From: a bacterium
Lineage (GTDB): Bacteria > Desulfobacterota > DSWW01
Length of the DNA stretch: 50,374 bases
Assembly (NCBI GenBank): GCA_028277985.1
Contig: JANQFG010000041.1
Span: forward strand, 1-50,374
Direction: 5' to 3'
A program made the translations under genes and the position numbers. How positions within the stretch are numbered: position 1 is the stretch's first letter; every line of letters begins with the position of its first letter. The notes below the pieces were generated by a model, which saw nothing but the letters and a program-made list of their open reading frames with translations, made no database searches and was not told the origin of the DNA. Shown piece by piece: positions 33,597-42,976 of this stretch.

Positions 33597-33626
33597 AGAG
33601 GGCGGCCCCCCGGATCGATGGGGCGT

Positions 33627-35114
33627 CTATGAAAGTGGAAGCACCACGGTAAAGGTGCTTCCCTTGCCGGGCTCGCTCTCGAGCGAAATGCTCCCTCCCA
33701 GATCGTCGACGATTCCTTTCACGATCGGCAGGCCCAGCCCCGTCCCGGTGATGTACCGGGTGTTGTCGTCCTTCACCCGGTAGAAGCGCTCGAAGATCCT
33801 CTCCTGGTGCCGTTCTGCAATGCCGAAACCATTGTCCTGTACAGCCACCCGGACCCGATCGTCCTCGGTCGATGCGCTCACCTCTACGGATCCTTGCTCC
33901 CCGGTGTAGTGGATTGCGTTCGTGATCAGGTTGCCGAAGACGATCTCGAGAGACTGCGGGTCAGACGAAACATGCGGGAGGCCCTGCTCCGGAATCGAGA
34001 GCGTGAGGGTCTGCTTCTTTCCTGCCGCCTTGGACCTCAAGAAATCCACCACGCCGGTGAGAAGTCCGGACACATCCACAGGTCTGCGGTCTTGTGCGAC
34101 CAGCCCGGCTTCGATCCTGGAGAGATCGAGGAGATCACCGATCATGGTGATCAGACCGTGGGTCTTTTCCTTGGCCCGCGAGAGGAGGTAGCGCTGGTCT
34201 TCGGGCGTATCTCCGGCCAGCTTGTTGAGCAACATGGCAAGCTGTTCGTGAATCGTGGAAAGGGGGGAGCGAAGCTCGTGGGAGACCTTGGCGACGAATT
34301 CGGATTTCTGCCGGTCGAGCATCATGAGGCCGGTGATGTCGATGACCACCGTGACGGCGCCGAGGCACTCGCCGGATTCGCTTCGTATGGTGGTCGAGTC
34401 GGCTCGAAGATACTTGTCCCCCTCCATGGAGAACTCGTAAGTAAGGCTGGTCTGCTCTTCCGGAATCTCCCCTCGTGACGTGCGGGCCACGAGATCGCAG
34501 AAGCTCTCGTCCTTTACGTAGTGCCCGATGTGTTCACCTGGCACGAATTCCCCGGGCAGGGAGACCAATCGTACGCAGGCAGGGTTCATCAGAGCCACGT
34601 GGGCATCCGGCGTGGTGACCGTGACGCCGTCCGGCAGGGCCCGGATCACCGTCCTCGTCCTGCTCTGCTCGAGGTGAAGATCCTTGAGCGTGCGTTGGCG
34701 TTCCTCCTGCAGGCGCTTCGCCTCATCGGTCAACTGCTTCAACTCGGAGGCCCGATCGACCACGATCCGCAACTGATCCGGCTTGAAGGGCTTCGGGATG
34801 AAATCATAGGCACCCAGCTTCATCGCCTCGATGGCCGTTTCGATGGTGGCGTATCCCGTGATCACGATGACGAGCACTTCGGGATGAGATTGACGGATCC
34901 GGCGAAGAACCTCCAGTCCGTCCATCCCCGGCATCTTCAAGTCGAGGAGCACGATCGCGAAGAGGGTCTCTTTGACTCGCTCGAGGGCCTCTTCACCGTT
35001 GGATGCCTTGGTGACCTCGTAGCCCTTCCGGGTGAGAATCCTTTCACTCCCGTCTCTGATGTCCCGCTCATCGTCGACGACAAGGATGTGGTAATCCTGG
35101 CTCTCGGTGCTCAA
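33627..35114 (-). CDS. Hybrid sensor kinase with N-terminal receiver domain
   Basis: A 495-residue cytosolic protein: receiver domain (Asp58 in VLLDLKMPGMDG, Lys108), a helical linker, a PAS-like domain (about 155-260), HisKA with H279 in FVAKVSHELRSPLS, and an HATPase domain (NLITNA, DNGFGIAE, GTGLGLPIVKG). It lacks membrane segments. It starts with TTG at 35114, behind AGGAG at six bases; the preceding kinase stop is 3 bp away, so the two are co-transcribed. The two kinases and the convergent CheY-like protein probably form one signalling route; the signal is unknown. Confidence 0.92.
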   Translation of the reverse strand: MSTESQDYHILVVDDERDIRDGSERILTRKGYEVTKASNGEEALERVKETLFAIVLLDLKMPGMDGLEVLRRIRQSHPEVLVIVITGYATIETAIEAMKLGAYDFIPKPFKPDQLRIVVDRASELKQLTDEAKRLQEERQRTLKDLHLEQSRTRTVIRALPDGVTVTTPDAHVALMNPACVRLVSLPGEFVPGEHIGHYVKDESFCDLVARTSRGEIPEEQTSLTYEFSMEGDKYLRADSTTIRSESGECLGAVTVVIDITGLMMLDRQKSEFVAKVSHELRSPLSTIHEQLAMLLNKLAGDTPEDQRYLLSRAKEKTHGLITMIGDLLDLSRIEAGLVAQDRRPVDVSGLLTGVVDFLRSKAAGKKQTLTLSIPEQGLPHVSSDPQSLEIVFGNLITNAIHYTGEQGSVEVSASTEDDRVRVAVQDNGFGIAERHQERIFERFYRVKDDNTRYITGTGLGLPIVKGIVDDLGGSISLESEPGKGSTFTVVLPLS

Positions 35115-35117
35115 TGT

Positions 35118-36590
35118 CTACTCCTGTTCCGAGGGTTGGCCCATGGGCAGCTCGATCGTGAAGACCGTGCCCTCACCGGTCTTGCTTTCCGCCCAGATGC
35201 GACCGCTGTGGTTCTCGATGATGCCATAGGCCAGGCTCAGTCCGAGTCCGGTGCCTTTACCCTGCTCCTTGGTCGTGAAGAAGGGTTCGAAGATATGGGG
35301 AAGGGCGTCCTCCGGTATTCCGGGGCCTGTGTCCGATATGCGAATCAGTATGCCGCAGCCGTTGTCCGAGGGTAGGGTCTCGACCCGGAGTTGACCGGTT
35401 CCCTCCATCGCCTCCGCGGCATTCAGGATGATGTTCATGAACACGTGGTTGAGTTGCTGGATGTCGGACGGGACCTTCGGAAGATCCGGCTCCAGGGACT
35501 TGATGATTTCGATGTTGTGGAACAGGGCCTGGTTCTCGAGGAGGAAGAGGGTCTGGGAAATCGCATGGTTCAAGTCGTTCATACGGATTTCCTGCCGCGT
35601 CTGTCTTGCGAATTCCAGCAGCTCTCGGACCGTGTTCCGGCACCGTTCCGCGTCATCGATGATCCGCTTCAGATCCTCCCTGGCCGCGTCCTCGAGGGGG
35701 TACTCTTCCATCATGAGCTGGGCATAGAGGGTGATGCCTCCGAGGGGGTTGTTGAGCTGGTGGGCCACGCCGGCCGCCAGCTTGCCCAGAGAAGACATCT
35801 TTTCGGCCTGAAGGAGCTGAATCCGTGTCTTCTCGAGTTTCTTCTCCATCTCCCTTCTCTCGCGGAGGTCGTAGAAGAAGCCCACCGAGGCGACCTCTCG
35901 GTCTCCGTCGTACACAATGGCCGCAGAGAGCCGGATTTGGAAGATGGAGCCGTCCTTGCGCTGGTAGTCTACCTCGCAGGACTTGAGTTTCCCCTTTCCC
36001 CCATATTCGCCGCTCCGGAGCTTGCGCATGATTTCCCTTGCACCGTCTCCGGGATAGAAGTTTCTAATGTTCAGGGAGGTAAGCGCTTCGTCGATCGTGT
36101 AGCCGCTGATCTTCGACGCGGCTTCGTTGAAGATGAGGATCTGCCCCTTCATGTCCGATGCGATGATGCCGTCTACAGAGCTCATGATGAGGTTTCTCAG
36201 GAAGGCGTTCGATCGGGTCAGCTCGGTTTCCAGGCTGGCCAGCTGGAAGAGATCGATATCCAGGACGGTGACCGCCTCGATTTCCTCTCCATCGAAGATC
36301 GGTGTCGCCTGGAGGCACTGGCTCCCTCCCTCCCCCCCATCGGCGTCCTTCTTCCGTCTCACGACCCGTCGATGGGTCTCGAGGACCTCGGGGACCGGGC
36401 AGGTAGAGCAGGGCGCGTCCTCCCCGTAGTAGTGTTCGTGGCACTTCTTGCCGATCACATCCGGGCCGCCCTGCTTGGTGGCAGGATGATTTCCTGCCAG
36501 GATCCTCAAGTCCGGGGAGACGACAAAGAGCCTCCGTCCTAGAGAATCCAGGACCTTTCGGTAGTATGCCTTCTGTGAATCCGATCCCAT
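35118..36590 (-). CDS. Soluble PAS sensor kinase with a cysteine-containing PAS domain
   Basis: A 490-residue protein. The first PAS-like domain (residues 10-115) carries C50, H51, C61 and C64 in the pattern [19 protein letters not shown], which looks like a metal or redox site. The second PAS (about 130-245) ends in a coiled linker with Leu-rich heptads. HisKA has H277 in [12 protein letters not shown]; the ATPase part shows [18 protein letters not shown] and [11 protein letters not shown]. No membrane segment. Start ATG at 36588-36590 follows a purine-rich GGAGGGGG. Encoded just upstream of, and probably co-transcribed with, the hybrid kinase. Confidence 0.9.
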   Translation of the reverse strand: MGSDSQKAYYRKVLDSLGRRLFVVSPDLRILAGNHPATKQGGPDVIGKKCHEHYYGEDAPCSTCPVPEVLETHRRVVRRKKDADGGEGGSQCLQATPIFDGEEIEAVTVLDIDLFQLASLETELTRSNAFLRNLIMSSVDGIIASDMKGQILIFNEAASKISGYTIDEALTSLNIRNFYPGDGAREIMRKLRSGEYGGKGKLKSCEVDYQRKDGSIFQIRLSAAIVYDGDREVASVGFFYDLRERREMEKKLEKTRIQLLQAEKMSSLGKLAAGVAHQLNNPLGGITLYAQLMMEEYPLEDAAREDLKRIIDDAERCRNTVRELLEFARQTRQEIRMNDLNHAISQTLFLLENQALFHNIEIIKSLEPDLPKVPSDIQQLNHVFMNIILNAAEAMEGTGQLRVETLPSDNGCGILIRISDTGPGIPEDALPHIFEPFFTTKEQGKGTGLGLSLAYGIIENHSGRIWAESKTGEGTVFTIELPMGQPSEQE

Positions 36591-36710
36591 TTGTCCGACA
36601 CCCCCTCCCTGATTGCGCCATGCATCGATAGGGGAGCAATATTGGCCCGGGACACGCGGACCTCACCACGAATCCCGCCAGCGGTTCCTATTATAGAAGA
36701 TTGGAGGGTT

Positions 36711-37649
36711 TCAAGTCGAAGGGACCGAGATGTCGGGTCTGGGCAGCAGCCCCGCCTTCTCCGCGATGACCGGAACCATCTTCTCCCACTCGATGGCCAT
36801 GATGTGCGCCCCCGCAATCCCTTCCACTTTCCTGAGGCGCTCGATCGATTCGACGCAGATCTCGATTCCCTTGGCGGACTGCTCTTCTTTCGGGGTATCC
36901 GCCATCCGTTGGATCACGTCGTCCGGAATATCCATGCCGGCCACGTTCTTTCTCATGAACTTGCCCATGCCGGCGGATTTGAGCGGCGTGACACCCGCCA
37001 GGATCTTGACCCGCTCGTGGAGGCCCAGCTTTCGGACCTCGTCCATGAATTTCTCGAAACGGTCGAGATTGTAGATGCACTGGGTCTGAATGAACTCGAC
37101 CCCTGCATCCACCTTCTTGGCGAGCCGGATCGGCCGGATCTCGAAGGGCTCGGCAAAGGGGTTGCAGGCCGCTCCGATAAAGAGCTTGGGCGGCCCCTCG
37201 ATCTCCTTGCCGGAGGGGAACTTTCCCTCGTCCCTCATCATCTTGATGAGCTCGATCAGCTGGATCGAGTCGATGTCGAAAACATTCTTCGCCTCCGGAT
37301 CGTCGCCAAAGGTCTGGTGATCCCCGGAGAGGCATAGGATGGCGTTGAGCCCGAGACCCGCCGCACCCAGGATGTCGCTCTGGAGGGAAATCCGGTTTCG
37401 ATCGCGCGTAACCATCTGTACGATCGGCTCGAGGCCCATCTCCTTCAGCATCACGCAGGAGGCAATGGAGGCCATCCTCACGACCGAAGTCTGATTGTCC
37501 GTTACATTGATGGCATCCACAGACCCCCTCAGCAACTCGCCCTTCTTGCGGATGACCTCGGCATCGGACCCCCTCGGCGGTCCGCATTCGGTGGTAACGG
37601 CAAAATGTCCTTCCTCAAAGACTCGCTCAAGACGGCTTTGGGTTTTCAT
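36711..37649 (-). CDS. metF: Methylene-tetrahydrofolate reductase (MetF)
   Basis: The 312-residue TIM-barrel protein shows ECGPPRGSDAEV, NVTDNQTSVVRM, QMVTRDRNRISLQSDILGA, LCLSGDH, GAACNPFAEP, FIQTQCIYN and ILAGVTPLKS, all characteristic of the MetF/MTHFR family. It should catalyse methylene-THF to methyl-THF on FAD. ATG at 37649 overlaps the metV stop in an ATGA, so metVF are translated together. As in acetogen complexes, electrons may come through the MetV and Hdr/MvhD subunits rather than directly from NAD(P)H. Confidence 0.92.
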   Translation of the reverse strand: MKTQSRLERVFEEGHFAVTTECGPPRGSDAEVIRKKGELLRGSVDAINVTDNQTSVVRMASIASCVMLKEMGLEPIVQMVTRDRNRISLQSDILGAAGLGLNAILCLSGDHQTFGDDPEAKNVFDIDSIQLIELIKMMRDEGKFPSGKEIEGPPKLFIGAACNPFAEPFEIRPIRLAKKVDAGVEFIQTQCIYNLDRFEKFMDEVRKLGLHERVKILAGVTPLKSAGMGKFMRKNVAGMDIPDDVIQRMADTPKEEQSAKGIEICVESIERLRKVEGIAGAHIMAIEWEKMVPVIAEKAGLLPRPDISVPST

Positions 37650-38317
37650 TCCATCAAGTCCTCCCTGGCAATTCTCCTGGGTCCGCCATCGCGGCTGGTT
37701 TTCCAAGACTTCATCGGCAGGTTCTGGCGGTAGTTCTCGAGCTGGTTCAGCGAGCGGAGCCGGTCGATGATCATCATCCATCCGCACGGGATCTCCTTGT
37801 CCACCTCGCATCGACCGTCCGTGGTCGTTCCGCCGCACGGGCCGTTGAACAGGCTCTTCGAACACCGGGCAACCGGACAGATGCCGCCCGTGAGATGCAG
37901 CACGCAGTTGCCGCAGGCCTGGCATCGTTCGACCCAGAGGCCCTGCTTTTCCGTGACCCCGATAAAGGTGGTGTCCAGGCCGGGCAGGACCACGGTGGAG
38001 GTGTATTTCTCCGCCACGAACTGGATCCCCGCCCCGCAGGCGATCGAAAGGATCGCCTGGTAGTCCTCGAGGTAGGGACGCATCGCCTCGAGATACTCCG
38101 GATCGCACTGGCGCTCCAGGGTCACCTCCTTGATCTCGATCGGACGCCCCTCGGTTTCGCGTGCCAGCCGGAGGGAGGAGGCAAGGATCTCGACCTCCTT
38201 CGCACCGCCGGCGCGGCAGACCGTCACGCATCCGTGGCACCCTGCCAGGACGATCTTGTCATAGGGGGCCAGCATTCCGAGAAGGACATCCAACGGTTTC
38301 TGTTCACCCATTATCAT
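37646..38317 (-). CDS. metV: MetV, C-terminal zinc/iron-sulfur partner of MetF
   Basis: The 223-residue protein starts with KIVLAGCHGCVTVCRAGGAKE and ends in a Cys-rich block: C132, C135, C138, C147, C152 and C161 in CQACGNCVLHLTGG and CPVARCSKSLFNGPCGG. These fit MetV of methylene-THF reductases, which binds Fe-S centres and links MetF to electron donors. ATG 38317 follows AGGAG at seven bases; a second ATG at 38311 is possible. It lies 10 bp after mvhD and overlaps metF. No transmembrane segment. Confidence 0.92.
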   Translation of the reverse strand: MIMGEQKPLDVLLGMLAPYDKIVLAGCHGCVTVCRAGGAKEVEILASSLRLARETEGRPIEIKEVTLERQCDPEYLEAMRPYLEDYQAILSIACGAGIQFVAEKYTSTVVLPGLDTTFIGVTEKQGLWVERCQACGNCVLHLTGGICPVARCSKSLFNGPCGGTTTDGRCEVDKEIPCGWMMIIDRLRSLNQLENYRQNLPMKSWKTSRDGGPRRIAREDLME

Positions 38318-38327
38318 GGAGAGTCTC

Positions 38328-38831
38328 CTATTCTGTGCCGGAGGCCTTTTTCCTGGCCTTGCGGGCCACGTTCACCGGGCTCGGTCCCAGGCCCCGGATC
38401 TTGTCGACCATCTCGGTGGCAAAAAGTGCGAATTTGTTTCCCTCGCCGGCGCTCAGGTTGTACATGGCCACCCTTTCCCCTCCCATCCCGATCATGTCGA
38501 GCACGTCCGCCACCCGGCCGACCCGGGCCTTGGCCCGAAGGTTCCCGGCGAGATAGTGGCAATCCCCCTCCAGGCAGCCGACGACCATCACGCCGTCCGC
38601 CCCCTTTTCGAATGCTTTCAACATCATCGCCTCATCCGCGCGTCCCGAGCAGGGAAGAATGACGATGCTCGTGTTGTCAGGGTAATCGAGCCGGGCGGAA
38701 CCTGCCAGGTCCGCGGCGCTGTAAGCTCAGTGCCTGCAGGCAAAGACGACGACGCTCGGGTCGAAGTCCTTGTCCACCTCTTTCTGCTCCAGTTCTTCCG
38801 GAGCCTCGGCCGCTTGTGATGCGTTGTCCAT
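38328..38831 (-). CDS. mvhD: MvhD-like Fe-S subunit, selenoprotein with in-frame TGA
   Basis: The reading frame 38831-38328 (167 codons) contains one TGA at 38729-38727. Before it lies DPSVVVFACRH, after it AYSAADLAG, and the family has a Cys at that place (FCCNWC-Y-GAD-like). After the TGA the MvhD features continue: PCSGRADEA, FEKGADGVMVVGCLEGDCHY, and RVADVLDMIGM. Reading TGA as selenocysteine (residue 35) restores a complete subunit. MvhD passes electrons between a hydrogenase or other donor and HdrA as a 2Fe-2S carrier. AGGTGGGG precedes the ATG. It lies 25 bp after the HdrA fusion gene and 10 bp before metV. Confidence 0.88.
38695..38729 (-). promoter_or_regulatory. Candidate bacterial SECIS hairpin downstream of the Sec codon
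   Basis: Twelve bases after the TGA comes GCGGACC-TGGCA-GGTTCCGC (38714-38695), a stem with a single bulged U and a GG in the apical loop. Bacterial SECIS elements have a bulged U and a G in the loop at this distance, but usually the bulge is on the 5' side; here it can only be on the 3' side. Confidence 0.5.
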
Positions 38832-38856
38832 TTCCCCACCTTTCGGATGTTGTCTA

Positions 38857-41800
38857 TCAGAGTGACCCGCTCGCCTCTGCCTGCTGGTCTCCAACGCTCT
38901 GGGGCGACTCGTCTTCCTCGGGCAATGCTTCGATCTTGGCAAGGAGCTGCCCCTGGGTGTAGTGGCGCAGCACAATCGTCTGTGCCGGGCACTCAGCCAC
39001 ACAGATACCGCAGCCGTGACAGAGGGCAGGGTTGATCTCTGCCGTGTGCTCTTCATTGATCACGGGCACCCCGTACGGGCAGGCACGCACGCAGGTCAGG
39101 CACACGGCGCACTGCTCCGGATTCACGTAGGAGACGATTCCGGAGAGCCGCAGAGACTCTTTCGAAAGGATCGTCGAAGCCCTGCCGACGGCCGCCTTCG
39201 CCTGGGAGATCGTTTCCGGGATGCTCTTCGGATAGTGGGCCAGGCCGGCCAGGTAGAGCCCGTCGCTCGAGAAATCCACGGGCCGAAGCTTGGCGTGGGC
39301 CTCGATGAAGAACCCTGCCTCGTTTCGCGGGGTCTTCAGCTGGGTGGCCAATTCCTCGGTGTCTGCGGGATCGGCTCCCACCGAGAGAACGAGAAGATCG
39401 GCATCGAGTTTTACACGCCGCTGCAGGCTCGTGTCGTCCAGCATGGCTGTGACCTTTCCGTTCTCGAAGGAAAGATCGATCGGGTTTGTCTCCGGGTCGT
39501 ACCGGACGAAGTTGACGCCGAGCTTCCGGGCCTCCATGTACTTGAGCTCGATCAGGCCGTAGCTGCGCACATCCCGGTAGAGGACGTCCACCCTGAGATT
39601 CGGACGGAGGGATTTCAGGGCGATCGCGTTCTTGATCGCCTGGGGGCAGCATACGCGAGAGCAGTACGGTCGCTCTTCGTCCCGAGAGCCGGCGCACTGT
39701 ATCATCACGACCGATTGGACGCCCTTCAGGCCGTCCGGGTCCTGTTCGATACGCCTTTCCAACTCGGTTTGGGTCAGCACATTCTCCTCGGAGCCGAGCC
39801 CGTGGACCTCCGGTCGCGCCTCCTGCCCTCCGGTGGCAACGACGACGGCACCGTGCTCGATGGTCCTGGCGGTTCCGGCGGAGGTCATGATTTCCGTGCT
39901 GTAGTTGCCTAGATACCCGCTGTGGCCGACCAAGACGGCTCCGGTCAGCACCTCGATCCCCGGGTCCGCGAGGACCTGGTTTCGCAGCTCCTTCAGGAAC
40001 GCCTGTGCGTCCTGTCCGTCCACGGTCCTCATCAGGTTCCTCAAATGTCCTCCGAGCTCGTCTTCCTGTTCCACCAGAACAACGGGAAAGCCCTGGGAAG
40101 CAGCCTCCTTGGCCGCGGTCATGCCGGCAAGCCCGCCTCCGATCACGAGGAGCTCGGAGCGGATCGAAATCTCGCTCTCGTTCAAGGGCTGTGTCTGGGT
40201 GACGTTGGCCACCGCCATCCTTGTCAGCCGCATCGCCTTCTTTGTGGCCCGGTCGTTGTCCGTGCGGTGGACCCATGAGCACTGGTCGCGGATGTTTGCC
40301 ATGTCGAACAGGTACTTGTTGAGTCCCGCCTGCTGGAGCGTTTCCTGGAACAGGGGTTCGTGGGTCCTTGGGGAGCAGGAGGATATGACCACTCGGTTGA
40401 GGCGATGTTCCTGGATGATCTCCCGCAGCTTGTCCTGATTGTCCTGCGAGCAGGCGTAGAGTTGATTGGTGGTATAGACGACGCCCGGCAGACCCTTGGC
40501 GTACTCCGCGACCGCCTCGACGTCCACGATCGCGCTGATGTTGATGCCGCAATGGCAGATGAATACGCCGATCCGGGGATCCCCGTTCTCTTCCCCCGCG
40601 CTTTCGACCTGAAAGGGGCTCTCTTCCACGAGGGTCCCTCTGGCAGGTGACAGCACGCCGCTCGCGCACGCCGCCGCTCCGCTTGCTTCGCTGACCGTCT
40701 CGGGAATGTCCTTGGGACCGTTGAAGACCCCGCAGGTGAATACCCCGGGCCGCGTGGTGGCCAGCGGCTCGAAGGTAGGCTTCTTGGTGAAGCCGAAGGG
40801 GTCGACCTCGACGCCCAGGGTCCTCGCCTGTTCCTTGACCTGCTCGTTCACCTGCACGCCCACGGACAAGACGACCAGATCGAACTCCTCGGTCGTGATC
40901 TGCCCCTTCTCGTCTACGTAGCGAATCTCCAGGTTGTTGTTTTCCGGCTGTTCATAGACCTTGCTCACCATGGCCCGGACGTAGCGGACGCCGTGCTTCT
41001 TCTCCGCCGCGATGACGTAATCGTCGAACCCTTTTCCAAAGGCCCTGAGGTCGATGTAGAAGATGGTGGCTTCGATGTTCGGGTCGTGCTCCCGGGCGAT
41101 AACCGCCTCTTTTGTTGCGTACATGCAGCACACGGACGAGCAGTAGTCCCGGTTGCAGGTCGTGTCCCGCGAGCCGACGCACTGGATCCAGGCGATTCGG
41201 TGCGGCTCCTTTTCATCGCTCGGCCGCTGTACGTGTCCGGTCGTGGGGCCGGAAGCGGACAGGATCCGCTCGAACTCGATGCTCGTCACCACGTTCGGGT
41301 ACACCCCGTAACCGAACTCGGCCCTGAGGTCGCCCGGCACGGTATCGAACCCGGGCGAGAGAATCACGGAGCCGACATTCAGGTCCAGATCCTTTTCCCT
41401 GTCTTCGTGATGGAGTGCCCCTGCAGGGCACGCCTCCACGCATTGGTAGCACTCGCAGCAGACCCCGCATTCCATGCAGCGGCCCGCCTCCAGGATTGCA
41501 GCTTCTTCTCCAGCCACCTTCATCTTCTCCTGCGGCTCGAGAAGTGCCTCTTCCTTGTAGGCGTCGACCTCATCCTTCGAAGGTTTCCCCAGATGGGTCG
41601 GAAGATCCCTGCCCTCCCGAAGGCTCACGCGGCGAAGGGAGCGGTCGATCGAAACGGCAGCTTCCTTTCCGGATCCGATGGCGTTGATGAAGGGCTTCTT
41701 GCCGAGGGCCAGCTCACCGCAGACAAAGATGTTGCCCAGATTGGTCTGCAGGGTGACCGGATCGAACTCCCGGAACACGCTCGAGACATCGGAGATATCC

Positions 41801-42927
41801 GAGCCGTCGGAGGGCGCCTCCTCGCCTTTGCCCTTTCGAGATTGGGCGGAAGGCCCGGTCGCGAGAAGGACAGCATGGTAGGTAAGAGAAAACTTGGAGA
41901 GGATCTCCTCCGGCTGGATCCTGGAGTCCAGGTGGACCTTGACGCCCAGGTCCAGGATCGCATCGATCTCCGCCTGGCGCACGGCACCCGGAACCACTTT
42001 CTCCGCCAGCTTGCGCAGGCTTCCGCCCGGCTCCGAGTCCGCCTCGAAGATGGTGACTTCGTAGCCCATCAGCCTGAGGTAGCAGGCTGCCGTCAGGCCG
42101 GCAGGCCCGCCGCCGATGATGGCGACCCGCTCCTCCTTGGCGGGCTCAGGCTCCGGAAAGACGATCTTGCCCTTCTGCTTCGCCTCGTGCTCGAAGAGGA
42201 TGTGCTTCAGCACCCGAATCTGGACGGCATGGTCAACCTGTTTGCGGGTGCAGGCACGCTCGCACGGACGCGGGCAGGCGAGTCCGCTGATTCCGGGGAA
42301 GGGGTTGTCCTGCCGAACCAGGGCGAGCGCCTCCTCGAAACGCCCCGCCTGGGTCAGGGCTACGTATCCCTGGACGCTGATGTTGGCCGGACAGACGGCC
42401 CTGCAGGGTGCCGTTCCCCGTTTCGTGATCGCAAACGTGTTCGGTATTGCCTGGGGGTAGAGCTTGTAGATCGCCTTCCTGGCGGCCAGGTCCTGTTCGA
42501 ACTCGCTCGGGACCTCGATCGGGCATACCTCCACGCAGGAGCCGCATCCGGTACAGAGATCCGCACTCACGAAGCGTGGCTGCTGCTTGATCTTGGCAGT
42601 GAACCTTCCTACGGTTCCCTCCAGGCCGGTGAGCTCCGCGTTCGTTATGACGTCGATGTTCGGGTGTCTCCCCACCTCGACCAGCTTCGGGGAGACGATG
42701 CACATGGCACAGTCGTTCGTCGGGAAGGTCTTGTCCAGAGTCGCCATCTTCCCGCCGATGGCAGTGGATTTCTCTGCCAGATAGACCCGGAATCCGGAGT
42801 TCGCCAGGTCGAGGGAGGCCTGAATCCCTGCAATCCCGGCACCCATGACCAGGATGGCACCTACCGGGCCGTCTGGGGTGCGGGTTTGCTCCTTGCCTTC
42901 TGATCCGCGTTGGCTTGTCTCGTTCAT
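38857..42927 (-). CDS. hdrA: HdrA-GltD-HdrA fusion (heterodisulfide reductase subunit A-like flavoprotein)
   Basis: A 1356-residue protein with three dinucleotide-binding loops. Domain order: HdrA FAD domain (GAGIAG near 30; TNDCAMC), a ferredoxin (CTGCGSCVEVCP near 125), a GltD-type Fe-S block (CRAVCPANISVQGY and CPRPCERACTRKQ near 175-226) with its own FAD loop (IGGGPAG near 271), a Cys-rich cluster (CMECGVCCECYQC, 484-496), the rest of the first HdrA, then a second HdrA: HCGINISAI near 792, IGGGLAG near 930, and two C-terminal 4Fe-4S clusters (CAVCLTCVRACP, CHGCGICVAECP). GltD-like inserts supply NAD(P)H contact in related proteins, so this subunit may be both bifurcating and NAD(P)-linked. 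AAGGAG lies upstream of the ATG. Confidence 0.92.
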   Translation of the reverse strand: MNETSQRGSEGKEQTRTPDGPVGAILVMGAGIAGIQASLDLANSGFRVYLAEKSTAIGGKMATLDKTFPTNDCAMCIVSPKLVEVGRHPNIDVITNAELTGLEGTVGRFTAKIKQQPRFVSADLCTGCGSCVEVCPIEVPSEFEQDLAARKAIYKLYPQAIPNTFAITKRGTAPCRAVCPANISVQGYVALTQAGRFEEALALVRQDNPFPGISGLACPRPCERACTRKQVDHAVQIRVLKHILFEHEAKQKGKIVFPEPEPAKEERVAIIGGGPAGLTAACYLRLMGYEVTIFEADSEPGGSLRKLAEKVVPGAVRQAEIDAILDLGVKVHLDSRIQPEEILSKFSLTYHAVLLATGPSAQSRKGKGEEAPSDGSDISDVSSVFREFDPVTLQTNLGNIFVCGELALGKKPFINAIGSGKEAAVSIDRSLRRVSLREGRDLPTHLGKPSKDEVDAYKEEALLEPQEKMKVAGEEAAILEAGRCMECGVCCECYQCVEACPAGALHHEDREKDLDLNVGSVILSPGFDTVPGDLRAEFGYGVYPNVVTSIEFERILSASGPTTGHVQRPSDEKEPHRIAWIQCVGSRDTTCNRDYCSSVCCMYATKEAVIAREHDPNIEATIFYIDLRAFGKGFDDYVIAAEKKHGVRYVRAMVSKVYEQPENNNLEIRYVDEKGQITTEEFDLVVLSVGVQVNEQVKEQARTLGVEVDPFGFTKKPTFEPLATTRPGVFTCGVFNGPKDIPETVSEASGAAACASGVLSPARGTLVEESPFQVESAGEENGDPRIGVFICHCGINISAIVDVEAVAEYAKGLPGVVYTTNQLYACSQDNQDKLREIIQEHRLNRVVISSCSPRTHEPLFQETLQQAGLNKYLFDMANIRDQCSWVHRTDNDRATKKAMRLTRMAVANVTQTQPLNESEISIRSELLVIGGGLAGMTAAKEAASQGFPVVLVEQEDELGGHLRNLMRTVDGQDAQAFLKELRNQVLADPGIEVLTGAVLVGHSGYLGNYSTEIMTSAGTARTIEHGAVVVATGGQEARPEVHGLGSEENVLTQTELERRIEQDPDGLKGVQSVVMIQCAGSRDEERPYCSRVCCPQAIKNAIALKSLRPNLRVDVLYRDVRSYGLIELKYMEARKLGVNFVRYDPETNPIDLSFENGKVTAMLDDTSLQRRVKLDADLLVLSVGADPADTEELATQLKTPRNEAGFFIEAHAKLRPVDFSSDGLYLAGLAHYPKSIPETISQAKAAVGRASTILSKESLRLSGIVSYVNPEQCAVCLTCVRACPYGVPVINEEHTAEINPALCHGCGICVAECPAQTIVLRHYTQGQLLAKIEALPEEDESPQSVGDQQAEASGSL

Positions 42928-42976
42928 GCCTTCCGAAGCTCCTTTATGCGATCCGCGATCGATCCGCTTGCCGAGG

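Noticed and set aside
40993..42903. Long 636-codon plus-strand frame opposite the HdrA fusion
   Set aside because: Antisense shadow; Arg, His and Asp rich with no domain, while the minus strand carries clear HdrA and GltD motifs.
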